This document shows positions 26,801 to 34,137 of a stretch of 64,000 nucleotides of DNA, piece after piece. The notes under the pieces are model-generated. The model ran no database searches and was not told the origin of the DNA. It was given only the letters and a program-made list of their open reading frames with translations. This DNA is from JAJFUV01 sp964561215 (lineage in GTDB: Bacteria; Acidobacteriota; Terriglobia; Bryobacterales; Bryobacteraceae), in contig CAZLOS010000009.1 in the NCBI GenBank assembly GCA_964561215.1, positions 12,994-76,993 of the forward strand, read 5' to 3'. Position 1 is the first letter of the stretch. Each line of letters starts with the position of its first letter. The position numbers were made by a program, and so were the translations under genes.

Positions 26801-27627
26801 ACTACACCTGGTCGAAGACCACGGGCATTACGGGCGGCACGGCCGGTTCCACCATGGCCGAAACGCAACTCGGGAATTCCGTGAATGCGGCTGGCGGCAT
26901 TGATTATCGCAACCTTGAAAACAACAGTGGTCTGCAAGGCTTCGATATCCCGCACCGGTTCGTGGCGGTGGCGTCCTACCTTCTGCCCACCGGCAAGGGC
27001 AAGGCGCTTGATCCACAGAACTCCGTTGTACGAGCGATCGTCGGCGACTGGCAGCTCTCCTCTGTCGTGACTCTGCAGAGCGGCATGCCATTCGGCCCCA
27101 GTTGCGGCACGATGAACGGACGCTGCAACCGGGTGGAAGGGGAGCCCATTGAGGTGCCCGAGAATCTGCAAGGCTGGTACGACGGCAAGACGCAGGTCAC
27201 TCTCCCGAACGGGCGCACGATCACCCCGTCCGCCCATACTTACTTAAAGTGGAATCCGGACCTGTTCACGGCACCGATCGTGCAGTTGCCGAACGGCAAG
27301 TATCAGTCGGACATCTACCAATGGGGCACCACCTCGATGTATCAGGGATGGCTGCGGACTCCTGGTTTCCACAATGTGAACCTGTCGGTTAACCGCATCA
27401 TCACAGTCAAAGAGGGCATTCAGATGGAACTGGTCGGCGAAGCCACCAACCTTCTCAATGCGACCCAGTTTGGATCGAGGGTGGTCAATGCAAGCGTCTC
27501 TCCCACGCTCAGAGACAATCCGGCAACGAACACCCACGTTGGTCAGAACGGATCTAACTTCGGTGCCATGACGATGACTTTCATGGAGCCGAGGCAGATT
27601 ACACTCTCCATCCGTTTGCGATTCTGA
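23860..27627 (+). CDS. Oar-like TonB-dependent receptor with carboxypeptidase-regulatory domain
   Basis: A 1255-residue outer-membrane protein. After the signal peptide (LWALAGVFLLACSVAAQ) comes a CarboxypepD_reg-like domain (about 25-110: AITGVITDSSGARVPQAAVT, SAGRYTLIVKATGFQ), then a plug domain (about 125-250, with QLDGISVQGAAWHE and GLISMVTKGGTNQFHG) and a long beta-barrel that closes with the typical terminal aromatic strand ITLSIRLRF. This size and plan is that of the large acidobacterial Oar/SusC-like family, thought to import oligosaccharides or bind polymers using TonB energy. No SusD-like gene is adjacent. It shares its divergent region with the ROK regulator and precedes a secreted glycosidase-like gene after a hairpin, so it is probably glycan-specific. 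Confidence 0.92.
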   Translation: MRKLRSSLWALAGVFLLACSVAAQVKSSAITGVITDSSGARVPQAAVTVINEATNVSSVTQGSDAGDFTVPYLSAGRYTLIVKATGFQTYRKTGITMNSATTVRADAQLVTGSVNTSIDVKAETLTLQTENPTVQSTINQQLIKDLPNINNNPLYYATLQAGVVGTPMMYNSKALGVGYTDRQAMSATRVNGGPLGTNDVQLDGISVQGAAWHETAVVPDRDALQEVRVATNTFSADVGNAQGLISMVTKGGTNQFHGGLKYRARNEALNANGLRNNAYGIKRAKYRVNEYGGYVGGPVVLPKLFNGKDKLFFFVNYSRLDHKDPDNFLGTVPTAQERVGDFSSTLIRDWSGNPVNVNIFDPYSSVLIPGSSTLVERTQYPGNVITNPDPHGLKIAQAYPLPNHTPIDAYNHGNYAFNGTIPVVRNTLSTRADFRPTNLHSFYFSFGESWGSSTPPNRWGADNPFINIASPGVSNDKNPYAALGDTITLNPTTVLDVRYGLTHIHTASSVPAGTGFNYADYGMPSNVQALVAMAGTAPSIGGFNAWTELNNDSWMRKAENQLNHVLTGSITKMQGRWTLKAGGEYRVYLGNWQDLQYATPAIGVWQQGTMATGRYGDIYGNNSGLITTPADSGAAGAIIMTGATGWYLGSGTTTKPAVAAKYGAIYTQNDWKATDKLTLNLGLRYEVQPGPTERYNRMSAYSLTEKNPYVTGLSSVANANPLGANGAVVFPGQNGLPRNLWTTSWDNISPRVGAAYRLTDSTVLRGGYGRIYAPSNTGFNANGSFYGTGPYSPGANWIPYGLTPSTGVPIGRFSDPQNTQIVAAAGNTPAPTDYCCNGGWVLQNGYKNARMDQWNAFVERNLGRDWMVSAGYVGSHGTNLNWNAYPVSGGWNIPDSTLAAWRGAWIASNGLSNPASALVSNPAPALIGYAGGTTIGTMRSQLPYLGLYGATYQATAGSSNYNALQVKAERAMSNGLQLMLNYTWSKTTGITGGTAGSTMAETQLGNSVNAAGGIDYRNLENNSGLQGFDIPHRFVAVASYLLPTGKGKALDPQNSVVRAIVGDWQLSSVVTLQSGMPFGPSCGTMNGRCNRVEGEPIEVPENLQGWYDGKTQVTLPNGRTITPSAHTYLKWNPDLFTAPIVQLPNGKYQSDIYQWGTTSMYQGWLRTPGFHNVNLSVNRIITVKEGIQMELVGEATNLLNATQFGSRVVNASVSPTLRDNPATNTHVGQNGSNFGAMTMTFMEPRQITLSIRLRF

Positions 27628-27651
27628 CATTGCGCAAGCGGAAAACGGCAT

Positions 27652-27679
27652 CCTCCCCACCGCTCAGGCGGTGGGGAGG
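27652..27679 (+). repeat. Strong intercistronic hairpin between receptor and downstream gene
   Basis: CCTCCCCACCG (27652-27662) and CGGTGGGGAGG (27669-27679) form a perfect 11-bp stem with a 6-nt loop. No T-tract follows, so it may protect or process the receptor mRNA or attenuate transcription into the next gene rather than stop it fully. Confidence 0.7.
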
Positions 27680-27731
27680 CCCCTACCCTCTCTCAACGAT
27701 TCATTGACAAGATTCCGGCAGGAAAAACAGT

Positions 27732-29231
27732 ATGCACAGACGCCAGTTTCTTCAGTGGGGGATCACCCCGGCAGTGGCGGGTCTGGCGGCGGAGCGGGTT
27801 TCTTCGGCTCGCCCGGGAGTCGCCGCTCCGGACGGCGGCGCGCCGCCCGTCATGCGTTCCTACACACAGGCGGATCACCGGCGGCGGTTGGAGAACATTG
27901 CCCGCTGCGAACAGTCCATTCGCGGCTGTCTGAGAAGGCACCTGATTACGGACTATCTTCCTGGCCAGGTCTGCTACAACCTGGGCGAGTATCCGAGCCG
28001 GAAGCGGTGGAGCCCGGACGAGCGCGACGAGGTTGAACTCGATCGACTACGCGACAGTGGAGTCCGGCTCATCCAGACCATGGAGGAGTGGAACGACCTG
28101 CTCCGGCTGTTCGGCGGAACCAAGCTGAGCGCGATCAACCCGGACGGCCTCAGGCGCTTTGTGGATATGGTGCACAAGCGCGGCATGAAACTCCTGCTGT
28201 ATGCGTCCACCGGCTACTTCCAGAGGACCGACCCGGACTTCCGGGAGGAGTGGGCGCGTCCCGGAGGCACTCTCAAACTCGCCCACTGGAACATGGCTCG
28301 TTGTTCGCCGGCCAGCCCCGGATGGCGGGCATACCTGCTCCCCCGAATCGCTCGGATTCTGGATGAGTACGGAGCGGACGGCCTGTATAACGACTTTGGT
28401 TATCTGCCTCTTTACCGCAATCCAAAAGACCGGACGCCGGACGAGGTTCTGGCGATGGAAGAAACGCCCGAACACGATGCGGCCCTTGAAGACCTGCTGT
28501 CTATCGTCTACTCCGAGGTGAGACGCCGCGGAGGGATATACAAAGTCCACCAGGACGGCGCGCTTTGCCCGAAGACCATCAGTAAGGTCTACGACTATCT
28601 GTGGGTGGGCGAGGGTGAATCGAACGCGGACAAGGTGCGGGAGAATGTGAAGAATCACCCTCCGTACGTCGTCCCATGTCTTGACATGGGCGCGACTAAG
28701 ATCGACAGCGAGGACGACAAGTACTTGCACTCGATCCCTTACATGCAATTCCCTCTGTTGCTTGCAGGGCGACCTTTCACAGCCGAGCGGGTGGAGGTGC
28801 CCGGCGTCAAGTACTACTCCGGCCCTTGGGAAGTGCGTTGGCGTGAAATGTTGGAATTCTATCGTGCCCATCCCCATGGCCCCTACAGCTACGGGCCCTG
28901 GGACTCGTTCCCCGGAAACCCGGAGACGCGTCCAACTCACGCACGTTGGCTGAAGCGATATCTCAACCTTGTCGAAGACGGTACGCGAGCGTATCTGGAA
29001 ATCCACGCGAGTACGCTGTTTCCGCGCCCATTACCCAATGGGGTGGTTGCATCCGCGTTCGCAAACCGGGATCTGTGGATGGTTCTCGCCAATTACAATA
29101 GGGCATCCGCCGAGGTCGAGATTGCTGAGCCGTATGTCGATCCTTTCCGCGCCGGTTCCCCGGCGCAAGCCGTCTGGGCGCTTGCTCCACGTTCGCTCCT
29201 GATTCTCCGCCGGCCATCCAAAGCCGCCTGA
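27732..29231 (+). CDS. Tat-exported glycoside-hydrolase-like TIM-barrel protein
   Basis: A 499-residue protein with a twin-arginine N-terminus (HRRQFLQWGITPAVAGLAA). The body resembles alpha-galactosidase/GHL-type barrels: IQTMEEWNDLLRLFGG, GMKLLLYASTGYF, DEYGADGLYNDFGYLPLY (the acidic pair in DGLYND is a candidate nucleophile), YKVHQDGALCPKT, and DYLWVGEGESNADKV. The C-terminal 80 residues form a beta-domain (AFANRDLWMVLANYN). The family cannot be named exactly. It follows the TonB receptor by 104 bp with a hairpin between them and is the last gene of the glycan-use island, so a role in breaking down the receptor's ligand is likely. Confidence 0.7.
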   Translation: MHRRQFLQWGITPAVAGLAAERVSSARPGVAAPDGGAPPVMRSYTQADHRRRLENIARCEQSIRGCLRRHLITDYLPGQVCYNLGEYPSRKRWSPDERDEVELDRLRDSGVRLIQTMEEWNDLLRLFGGTKLSAINPDGLRRFVDMVHKRGMKLLLYASTGYFQRTDPDFREEWARPGGTLKLAHWNMARCSPASPGWRAYLLPRIARILDEYGADGLYNDFGYLPLYRNPKDRTPDEVLAMEETPEHDAALEDLLSIVYSEVRRRGGIYKVHQDGALCPKTISKVYDYLWVGEGESNADKVRENVKNHPPYVVPCLDMGATKIDSEDDKYLHSIPYMQFPLLLAGRPFTAERVEVPGVKYYSGPWEVRWREMLEFYRAHPHGPYSYGPWDSFPGNPETRPTHARWLKRYLNLVEDGTRAYLEIHASTLFPRPLPNGVVASAFANRDLWMVLANYNRASAEVEIAEPYVDPFRAGSPAQAVWALAPRSLLILRRPSKAA

Positions 29232-29293
29232 AACATAGGCCTCAATCGCGCCCGGCGGCCTACGGAACGGCGCATTTTCCGCCGATAGGGTGT

Positions 29294-29926
29294 GTGGTGA
29301 GGCCCATAGCGTCCATTCTGGTCCTGGCTGCGAGCGCCGCTCTCGCCCAGGAGCCCAAGGATCCATACGAGGCCGTTCGTGCCGCCATGGAAGCATCGAT
29401 CGCCAAGCAGCGCGCGTCCGTGCGCAGCCAGGTGAAAGCTACTGAAGCCGGGCAGGACTCCTTCTTTACCGTGCCCTGGCCGCGCCCGGCTGTTCAATAT
29501 GCCGTTGCCGGCGAGGGTGACGAACCCGGATGCCAGCCGCTGCCAAAGGCTTTGGTCGGTTCCTACATCGAAGGGCTCGCCGAGCGCGAGGGGCTCACCC
29601 CGGATCTGCTGCGCGCCGTCATCGACAAGGAATCCGGCTACCGGCCATGCGTCGTTTCGAAAAAGGGCGCCATGGGACTGATGCAGCTCATGCCCACGAC
29701 GGCGGCTGAATTCGGCGTAAGGAACCCGTTCGACCCGGTGGAGAACCTGGACGCCGGCGCACGGCTGCTGAAAAAGCTCGTGAAACGTTACGGCGGCGAC
29801 CTGGCGCTGGCACTGGGCGCGTACAACGCAGGTTCTTCACGCGTGGATTCGGCCGGCGGGATTCCCAAAATCCCGGAGACCGTGGATTACGTCTCCGACA
29901 TCCTTGAGAAACTGGAGACGCAGTAG
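29294..29926 (+). CDS. Lytic transglycosylase (SLT domain)
   Basis: A 210-residue secreted enzyme with a short signal peptide (IASILVLAASAALAQ). The SLT fold occupies about 85-200: catalytic Glu113 in AVIDKESGYRP, GAMGLMQLMP at about 126-135, NPFDPVENLDAGARLL, and the closing ALGAYNAGSSRV. It should cleave peptidoglycan glycan strands to 1,6-anhydro products. Residues 20-80 form a linker without recognised domain. The start is GTG 29294 (or 29297 just after); no ATG fits the signal peptide. The DUF2339 gene begins 81 bp downstream on the same strand. Confidence 0.88.
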   Translation: MVRPIASILVLAASAALAQEPKDPYEAVRAAMEASIAKQRASVRSQVKATEAGQDSFFTVPWPRPAVQYAVAGEGDEPGCQPLPKALVGSYIEGLAEREGLTPDLLRAVIDKESGYRPCVVSKKGAMGLMQLMPTTAAEFGVRNPFDPVENLDAGARLLKKLVKRYGGDLALALGAYNAGSSRVDSAGGIPKIPETVDYVSDILEKLETQ

Positions 29927-30007
29927 GAAGAAAAAAGGGCGAAAGGAACACCCCACCCGCGGCATGATCCGGAATGAGGATATGCTGGATTGCACGGCGC
30001 GACGCCC

Positions 30008-32839
30008 ATGATTGCCTTTCTCGTTCTGGCCCTTTCCGTTGTCGCAATCGTCCTGCTGGTGAAGGTCGGGCGGCTGAAGCAGCGCCTGGAAGAGGCGGAA
30101 GAGCGGCAGCGCGACACCATCGCGCGGGTGTATGCCCTCGAACTCCGGCAGGAGGCGCGTCCCGCGTCTCTTCCTCCGCCGCTGCCTCCTCCAGCCATTG
30201 CCGCGCCCGTTCCATCGCAGATCGAAGAATCCGTTCCGCCTCCGGCCTCGGAGCCGCGTCCTGAATTTGAACCGCTTTCCGAACCGGAGCCTGTCGCCGC
30301 ACCAGGCCCCACCTGGGGCGAGCGGATACGCGAGAAGATGCAAGGCGAAGAGTGGGAAGCGGTCGTCGGCGGAAGCTGGCTCAATAAACTGGGCGTGCTG
30401 GTGACCGTGGTCGGGCTGGCGCTGTTCCTGAGCTATTCGCTGAGCCATATGGGACCGGCCGGGCGCGTGGCTGCCGGCTACACGTTGGGCCTGGCGATGC
30501 TGGGGTCCGGGGTAGCGTTGGAACGCCGGCCGCGTTATCTGATTTACGGACGCGGACTCATCGGCGGCGGATGGGCCGCGGTCTACTTCACCTCCTACGC
30601 CGCCCATGCTCTCGACGCCGCACGGGTGATCCAGGACCCGCGAGCTGGGGCTGTGCTGCTCGCTGTCGTTTCCGCGGCCATGGTGGTACACGCCTTGCGC
30701 TACCGTTCGCAGACGGTCACCGGTCTGACTTATTTTGTCGGCTTTATCACGCTGTCCATCACCCCGGTCACGGCGTTTTCGGTGGCCGCGCTGGTGCCCC
30801 TGGCGGTGTCGCTGGCATACCTGACCTACCGGTTTTCGTGGAACGGCATCGCGGTCGGTGGCGCGATGGGCACCTACGTCGTGTTCCTGGTGAACGCGGC
30901 GCGGTCCACGGGCGGGAGCCTGGCGGCGGCGCAGACCCTGCTGGTCGTCTACTGGCTGGTGTTCGAAAGCCTCGACATCATGGATGCGGCACGACGATTG
31001 GATCGCCGGGGCGCGATGTACGCGCTCAGCCCGCTCAACGCCATTTGGTTCCTGGTGGCGTCGGCGACCGTTTGGACCCACGCGCAGCCCACGCACATTT
31101 ACAAGCTCTGGTTCCTGGCCATGGGGCTGTACCTGGCCGCCACCGTGGTGCGCGCGCGCGTGCGGCCGCCGTCGGGGTTCGCGCCGCAGAGTGGCCCCCT
31201 GGTCCGCTTCTGGGCCGGCGGCTATGAAGGTGCCCTGACTCTGGCCGCCGGTCTGGCTGTCGCCGCGCTGTTCCAATACACCGCGGGCCTGAGGCTCTCG
31301 ATGTGCCTGCTTGGCGTTGCGGAACTTCTTTTCCTTGCGGGCGCGTCCCTGAAAGAACGCTATCCCCGCGATTTGGGCAGCGTGCTCTGTGTGCTGCCGG
31401 TGTTGCGTCTGATTGGACTGCACCTGGACGATTCGACGCGCGGCGTGGTGCTCTCCCGCAACCTGCTGCGATGGACGCCGCTGGCCGCGCTCTCGGCCGC
31501 GGTGTTCTACCTTAACCGCACCCTCCGGCCTGCGCGCGTCTACTTCGGCTATGCGGCGGCGGCCTTGGTGGCCCTGATCCTCGGTTACGAGGTGCCGCGC
31601 GAGTACATCGGCCCGGCATGGGTGCTCTTTGCCGGTGTGCTGTTCGAGTTCGGACTCGATCGCGCGCGCCGCGACTTCCGCTTTCAAGCATACGGCGTAG
31701 GTGCCGCGGCACTCGTGGCGCTGGCGATCGTCAACATTTTCGGGGCTGGCATCACAGCCCCGCGCCCCGACTGGGTCCCGCAGCTTGCCGCTTTGGTCAT
31801 GCTGTACGGGGCGGCGGCGCGGTCGATCGCCTACCGCCCGGAGGCGCTTGCGGAAGGCGAACGCGGCGTGGTGCGCAATGTCTTGTCCGCCGCGGGCAGC
31901 GTCATGCTGGCGACGCTGGCCTGGAACGTGTTGCCTCCGGAACTGGTGGCGGTGGCCTGGGCGCTGGAAGGCCTGCTGCTGGTGGAACTCGGCTTCGCGC
32001 TGCGCATCCCATTCCTGGAATACCAGGGACATGCGGCCGGCGCGCTGGCATTCGGGCGGCTGTTCGTGGCGAACTTCACGGGCACCGGAATCACGGGGGT
32101 TATATCGCACCGCGCGCTTACGGTGCTGCCCATCATCGTCGTCCACTACTACTTATGGAAGCGCCTGCGCGAGCAGGGCCGGACGTTGCTCTGCCGGGTC
32201 TATCTCTACACGTCGGCGTTTCTCGCATTCGTTCTCATGCGCTTTGAACTCGGGCGCGTGTTCACGGTAACGGGTTGGAGCGTGTTCGCGCTGGCGCTGC
32301 TCGCGCTCGGTCTCCGCTACCGGCTGGATGATCTCCGCTGGCAGAGTTACCTGCTCTCCATCGCGGCGTTCATCAGAAGCTGGAATACCAACTTCTACAT
32401 CCCCGAAAGCCTGGGCGGGTGGCGAATGCGCGTGCTGACGGGCGCCATCGTCATCGCATGTTTCTATGCGGGCGAGTTTCTGTGTCCGCGCCGTGCGGTG
32501 GATCGAATCGGCGCGCGGGCGCGGGTCATGTTCTCGGTGCTCGCAACGCTACTGCTGGCGGTGCTGCTGTACTACGAAGTCTCCGGCGCGCTGCTCACCG
32601 TGGCCTGGGGGTTGGAGGGCGTGGCGCTGATGGTGGCGGGGTTCAGCTTGCGCGAGCGCAGCATGAGGCTGTCCGGGTTGACGCTGCTGGGCGTCTGCAT
32701 CGGCAAGCTGTTCTTCTACGACCTCCGCCGCCTGGATACGCCGCACCGCATCCTTTCCTTCATCTTGCTCGGCCTGTTCCTGCTGGGCGTTTCCTGGATC
32801 TACACGCGCTTTCGCGATGCGATCCGGCGGTACCTGTGA
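30008..32839 (+). CDS. DUF2339 multi-pass membrane protein
   Basis: A 943-residue protein. It begins with one helix (MIAFLVLALSVVAIVLLVKV), then a coiled coil (GRLKQRLEEAEERQRDTIARV), a proline-rich linker (about 50-105), the conserved cytoplasmic entry motif WEAVVGGSWLNKLGVLVTVVG, and more than twenty predicted membrane helices to the end. This is the DUF2339 plan; function is unknown, and a role in envelope lipid or polymer handling has only been guessed. ATG 30008 is used; TTG 29990 is an in-frame alternative. The M48 peptidase gene starts 8 bp after its stop, suggesting cotranscription. Confidence 0.88.
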   Translation: MIAFLVLALSVVAIVLLVKVGRLKQRLEEAEERQRDTIARVYALELRQEARPASLPPPLPPPAIAAPVPSQIEESVPPPASEPRPEFEPLSEPEPVAAPGPTWGERIREKMQGEEWEAVVGGSWLNKLGVLVTVVGLALFLSYSLSHMGPAGRVAAGYTLGLAMLGSGVALERRPRYLIYGRGLIGGGWAAVYFTSYAAHALDAARVIQDPRAGAVLLAVVSAAMVVHALRYRSQTVTGLTYFVGFITLSITPVTAFSVAALVPLAVSLAYLTYRFSWNGIAVGGAMGTYVVFLVNAARSTGGSLAAAQTLLVVYWLVFESLDIMDAARRLDRRGAMYALSPLNAIWFLVASATVWTHAQPTHIYKLWFLAMGLYLAATVVRARVRPPSGFAPQSGPLVRFWAGGYEGALTLAAGLAVAALFQYTAGLRLSMCLLGVAELLFLAGASLKERYPRDLGSVLCVLPVLRLIGLHLDDSTRGVVLSRNLLRWTPLAALSAAVFYLNRTLRPARVYFGYAAAALVALILGYEVPREYIGPAWVLFAGVLFEFGLDRARRDFRFQAYGVGAAALVALAIVNIFGAGITAPRPDWVPQLAALVMLYGAAARSIAYRPEALAEGERGVVRNVLSAAGSVMLATLAWNVLPPELVAVAWALEGLLLVELGFALRIPFLEYQGHAAGALAFGRLFVANFTGTGITGVISHRALTVLPIIVVHYYLWKRLREQGRTLLCRVYLYTSAFLAFVLMRFELGRVFTVTGWSVFALALLALGLRYRLDDLRWQSYLLSIAAFIRSWNTNFYIPESLGGWRMRVLTGAIVIACFYAGEFLCPRRAVDRIGARARVMFSVLATLLLAVLLYYEVSGALLTVAWGLEGVALMVAGFSLRERSMRLSGLTLLGVCIGKLFFYDLRRLDTPHRILSFILLGLFLLGVSWIYTRFRDAIRRYL

Positions 32840-32847
32840 GGCTCGCC

Positions 32848-33756
32848 ATGGTGAAACGATTCCCACTGATCCTGGTGGTGCTTTTCGCGGTGGGCTGCGC
32901 GGCCGCGGTGATGTTTGGCACGCGGCAGCCGGAGGTGAGCATGGCGAGCGTGTTGGAGATCTGGGGCGACGTGCTTCGCGACGCCGACCAGGCCGGCTTG
33001 CGGATGACGCGCGTGAGCGATGCCGAGGAAATGCGGTTGGGCCGGAACCTGGCGGCCGCTTCTCCCTGGCCGCCTGCCACGGATCCCACCTGGCAGGCCT
33101 ACGTCGAGGACGTGGGTCGCGCCCTCACGTCTCACGTACGCCGGCCCGGGATTCAATATCAGTTCCACGTTGTCGAACAGCCCACCCCCAACGCCTTCGC
33201 CGTTGCCGGCGGGCACGTGTACATCACCACGGGGATGCTCGCGCTGCTCGAGACGGAAGCGGAACTCGCGTCGGTTCTGGGGCACGAGATATCGCACGTC
33301 GATCTGCGCCACTGCGTCGAGCGCTACCAGTACGAGCTGAAGCTGGGGAAAGTGCACGCCGCGGCGGCGGGACAGATGGTGGACATGTTCCGCACGCTGG
33401 GTTCGGTCGAATACGCCAAGTATCAGGAGATGGACGCCGACGCGCAGGGCGTGAGGTTGGCGATCGAATCCGGCTACAACCCGGATGCGGCCGTGTGCGT
33501 ATTCTATCGCCTGAACCGGCTGGCGGCGGGGCGCGGGCGGCGTGTTGAAAAATCCCCGGTGGCAGAGTCCGCTCGTGTGGCGGGACAGGCCTTGGATGAC
33601 TACTTCCGCAGCCATCCGCCGTCGACCGATCGGGCCATGCTTCTGAATGAACAAGTGCGTCGCTATCGGGCGAGCGGCGCGGTATCCGGCGCACCGTATG
33701 AGGGCCGCGAGAACTACCAGCGGCGCATCGCCGCCAGCCGCCAGCGCTTCAGTTAA
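32848..33756 (+). CDS. M48-family periplasmic metallopeptidase
   Basis: A 302-residue zinc protease with an N-terminal hydrophobic segment (FPLILVVLFAVGCAAAV) that may be a lipoprotein signal, with Cys17, although the lipobox is not ideal. The catalytic motif is HEISH at 146-150 and the third zinc ligand is Glu194 in QEMDADAQG. The layout matches BepA/LoiP-like proteases that monitor outer-membrane assembly. The C-terminus carries SHPPSTDRAMLLNEQVRRY, also typical of M48. The frame is open from 32419 but overlaps the DUF2339 gene there; ATG 32848 starts the signal segment. It ends 153 bp before the HU-like gene. Confidence 0.9.
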   Translation: MVKRFPLILVVLFAVGCAAAVMFGTRQPEVSMASVLEIWGDVLRDADQAGLRMTRVSDAEEMRLGRNLAAASPWPPATDPTWQAYVEDVGRALTSHVRRPGIQYQFHVVEQPTPNAFAVAGGHVYITTGMLALLETEAELASVLGHEISHVDLRHCVERYQYELKLGKVHAAAAGQMVDMFRTLGSVEYAKYQEMDADAQGVRLAIESGYNPDAAVCVFYRLNRLAAGRGRRVEKSPVAESARVAGQALDDYFRSHPPSTDRAMLLNEQVRRYRASGAVSGAPYEGRENYQRRIAASRQRFS

Positions 33757-33872
33757 TGCCTGGCGGATTCTCCGGTCACAGCTTTTCGCCGCGTTCTGAC
33801 AATCTCCGCGAACCCGATGAAAACTCATAGACTTCCGCGCCGCCGGCGACCGCGCGCGCAACCGTCGCGCGC

Positions 33873-33900
33873 TTGCCAATCTCCCAACGCCTGCTAATAT
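33873..33900 (+). promoter_or_regulatory. Sigma-70-like promoter of the HU-TIR pair, possibly leaderless
   Basis: TTGCCA at 33873-33878 and TAATAT at 33895-33900 with 16-nt spacing. The -10 box ends only 9 nt before the ATG at 33910, so the mRNA would have a leader of a few bases at most, and no Shine-Dalgarno is visible. Confidence 0.5.
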
Positions 33901-33909
33901 GCCATCGGG

Positions 33910-34122
33910 ATGAAGAAGAGCGATCTTGCCCGGCGGTTGGCGCGCGATGCCAATCTCAGCAACGCCGCCGCTGCCGACGAACTCGGCCGCGTGGTGCACG
34001 ACATTGTGAAGAGCCTGCGGCGCGGCGTACCCGTGCGGCTGCCCGGGCTAGGCACGTTCACTCCCGGCAAACAACCCGATTTCCGGTTTGACTCGAAGCC
34101 TGCTTCGCGCAGGCGGCGTTAG
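33910..34122 (+). CDS. Small arm-less HU-like DNA-binding protein
   Basis: A 70-residue protein. The first 50 residues follow HU/IHF closely: MKKSDLARRLARDANLSNAA for helix 1, the second helix ELGRVVHDIVKSLRRG, then VRLPGLGTF for the first strands (HU has GFGTF). Canonical HU then has a beta-arm of about 25 residues with the DNA-intercalating proline; here it is replaced by TPGKQPDFRF, so the arm is missing and the protein is about 20 residues short. The end is ASRRRR, a basic tail. It should still dimerise in principle, but DNA bending by the arm is not possible. It sits 15 bp upstream of the TIR gene, whose N-terminus repeats the same core, so the two products probably pair. Confidence 0.75.
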   Translation: MKKSDLARRLARDANLSNAAAADELGRVVHDIVKSLRRGVPVRLPGLGTFTPGKQPDFRFDSKPASRRRR

Positions 34123-34137
34123 TAGAGGATCGCTCCG

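Noticed and set aside
32419..32847. N-terminal extension of the M48 peptidase
   Set aside because: It overlaps the DUF2339 gene in another frame and ends before a clear signal-peptide start at 32848.
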